Assembly: GCA_023457035.1 (NCBI GenBank)
Contig: JAEWNN010000135.1
Location: 1 to 51,849, forward strand
DNA: 51,849 nt
From: Verrucomicrobiota bacterium
GTDB lineage: Bacteria > Verrucomicrobiota > Verrucomicrobiia > Opitutales > Opitutaceae
Direction of reading: 5' to 3'
In this document: in pieces, positions 51,733 through 51,849 of the stretch
Layout of the letters: every line of letters begins with the position of its first letter
Numbering within the stretch: position 1 is the stretch's first letter
Made by a program: the position numbers and the translations under genes
Notes under the pieces: generated by a model
Databases searched by the model: none
Seen by the model: only the letters and a program-made list of their open reading frames with translations
Told to the model about the DNA's origin: nothing

Positions 51733-51849
51733 GGGCGCGGGCACGAGGTGGAGCATGGCCCAGACGAAAGCGGCCATCTCCCTGGCCAGCGCGACGGTGA
51801 TCTTCGGCTTCATCAGGCCGCGGTTGAGCAGATGCCAGCCGCGTTTGTG
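51706..51849 (-). CDS. C-terminal fragment of a transposase (IS110/IS116-like), cut by the window edge
   Basis: The last 47 residues of a leftward frame that continues beyond the window. RGWHLLNRGLMKPKITVALA followed by REMAAFVWAML resembles the C-terminal end of IS110/IS116/IS902 transposases (pattern G-K/M-P-K-x-x-V-A-x-A-R-E-x-x-x-F-x-W-A). The identification rests on a short stretch. The last residues (PAPGGAGLRRT) come from a palindromic repeat. Confidence 0.55.
   Translation of the reverse strand, partial: HKRGWHLLNRGLMKPKITVALAREMAAFVWAMLHLVPAPGGAGLRRT

Overview
The window is a high-GC bacterial chromosome segment. A group III-like molybdenum nitrogenase cluster, an integron with a long IntI, an EutBC/TRAP locus and many degenerate 7-8 bp periodic and palindromic intergenic repeats together suggest a diazotrophic Verrucomicrobiota (Opitutales-like) genome. 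That placement is inferred from protein character and repeat style, not from a search.

Region 1 (1-12.9 kb) is metal and drug efflux. A truncated adaptor and an RND permease read rightward. They converge on a leftward operon of outer-membrane factor, CusB-like adaptor, CusA-like pump and YHS-like metal-binding protein. A 48-bp perfect palindrome separates the two blocks. Divergent from the Cus-like operon is a three-gene set with the architecture of CnrY-CnrX-CnrH (membrane anti-sigma, periplasmic metal sensor, ECF sigma factor). Two leftward tRNA genes (Gln-CTG, Thr-TGT) follow.

Region 2 (13.7-40.4 kb) is nitrogen metabolism: nifA, a TRAP transporter, eutBC, an unknown gene, modA, a fused modB-modC, draG-draT (leftward), nifH, nifD, nifK, a GNAT acetyltransferase, nifE, nifN, nifB (with NifX domain), ferritin, 2Fe-2S ferredoxin, nifV and one unknown. 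Sigma-54 -24/-12 promoters are recognisable before nifH, before the GNAT-nifEN block and before the TRAP-eutBC block. NifA would therefore plausibly drive N2 fixation and perhaps ethanolamine nitrogen scavenging together. ModABC supplies molybdate and DraT/DraG switch NifH off and on.

Region 3 (40.4-47.6 kb) is housekeeping and accessory: a DapF homologue with both catalytic cysteines replaced by serine, HflX, a secreted unknown, a YjdF/DUF2238 membrane protein, a VapBC toxin-antitoxin pair with a double operator, and an ABC-F ATPase.

Region 4 (47.6-51.85 kb) is a repeat-filled spacer and then an integron: a leftward intI, an attI-side junction, and two rightward cassettes. Each cassette's first bases are exactly complementary to the start of its own attC. 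A transposase fragment lies at the right edge.

The most unusual theme is that the degenerate heptad repeats and palindromic repeats that fill the spacers are also translated in frame inside real genes: nifE, nifN, the ModB-ModC linker and the C-terminus of the CusC-like protein.
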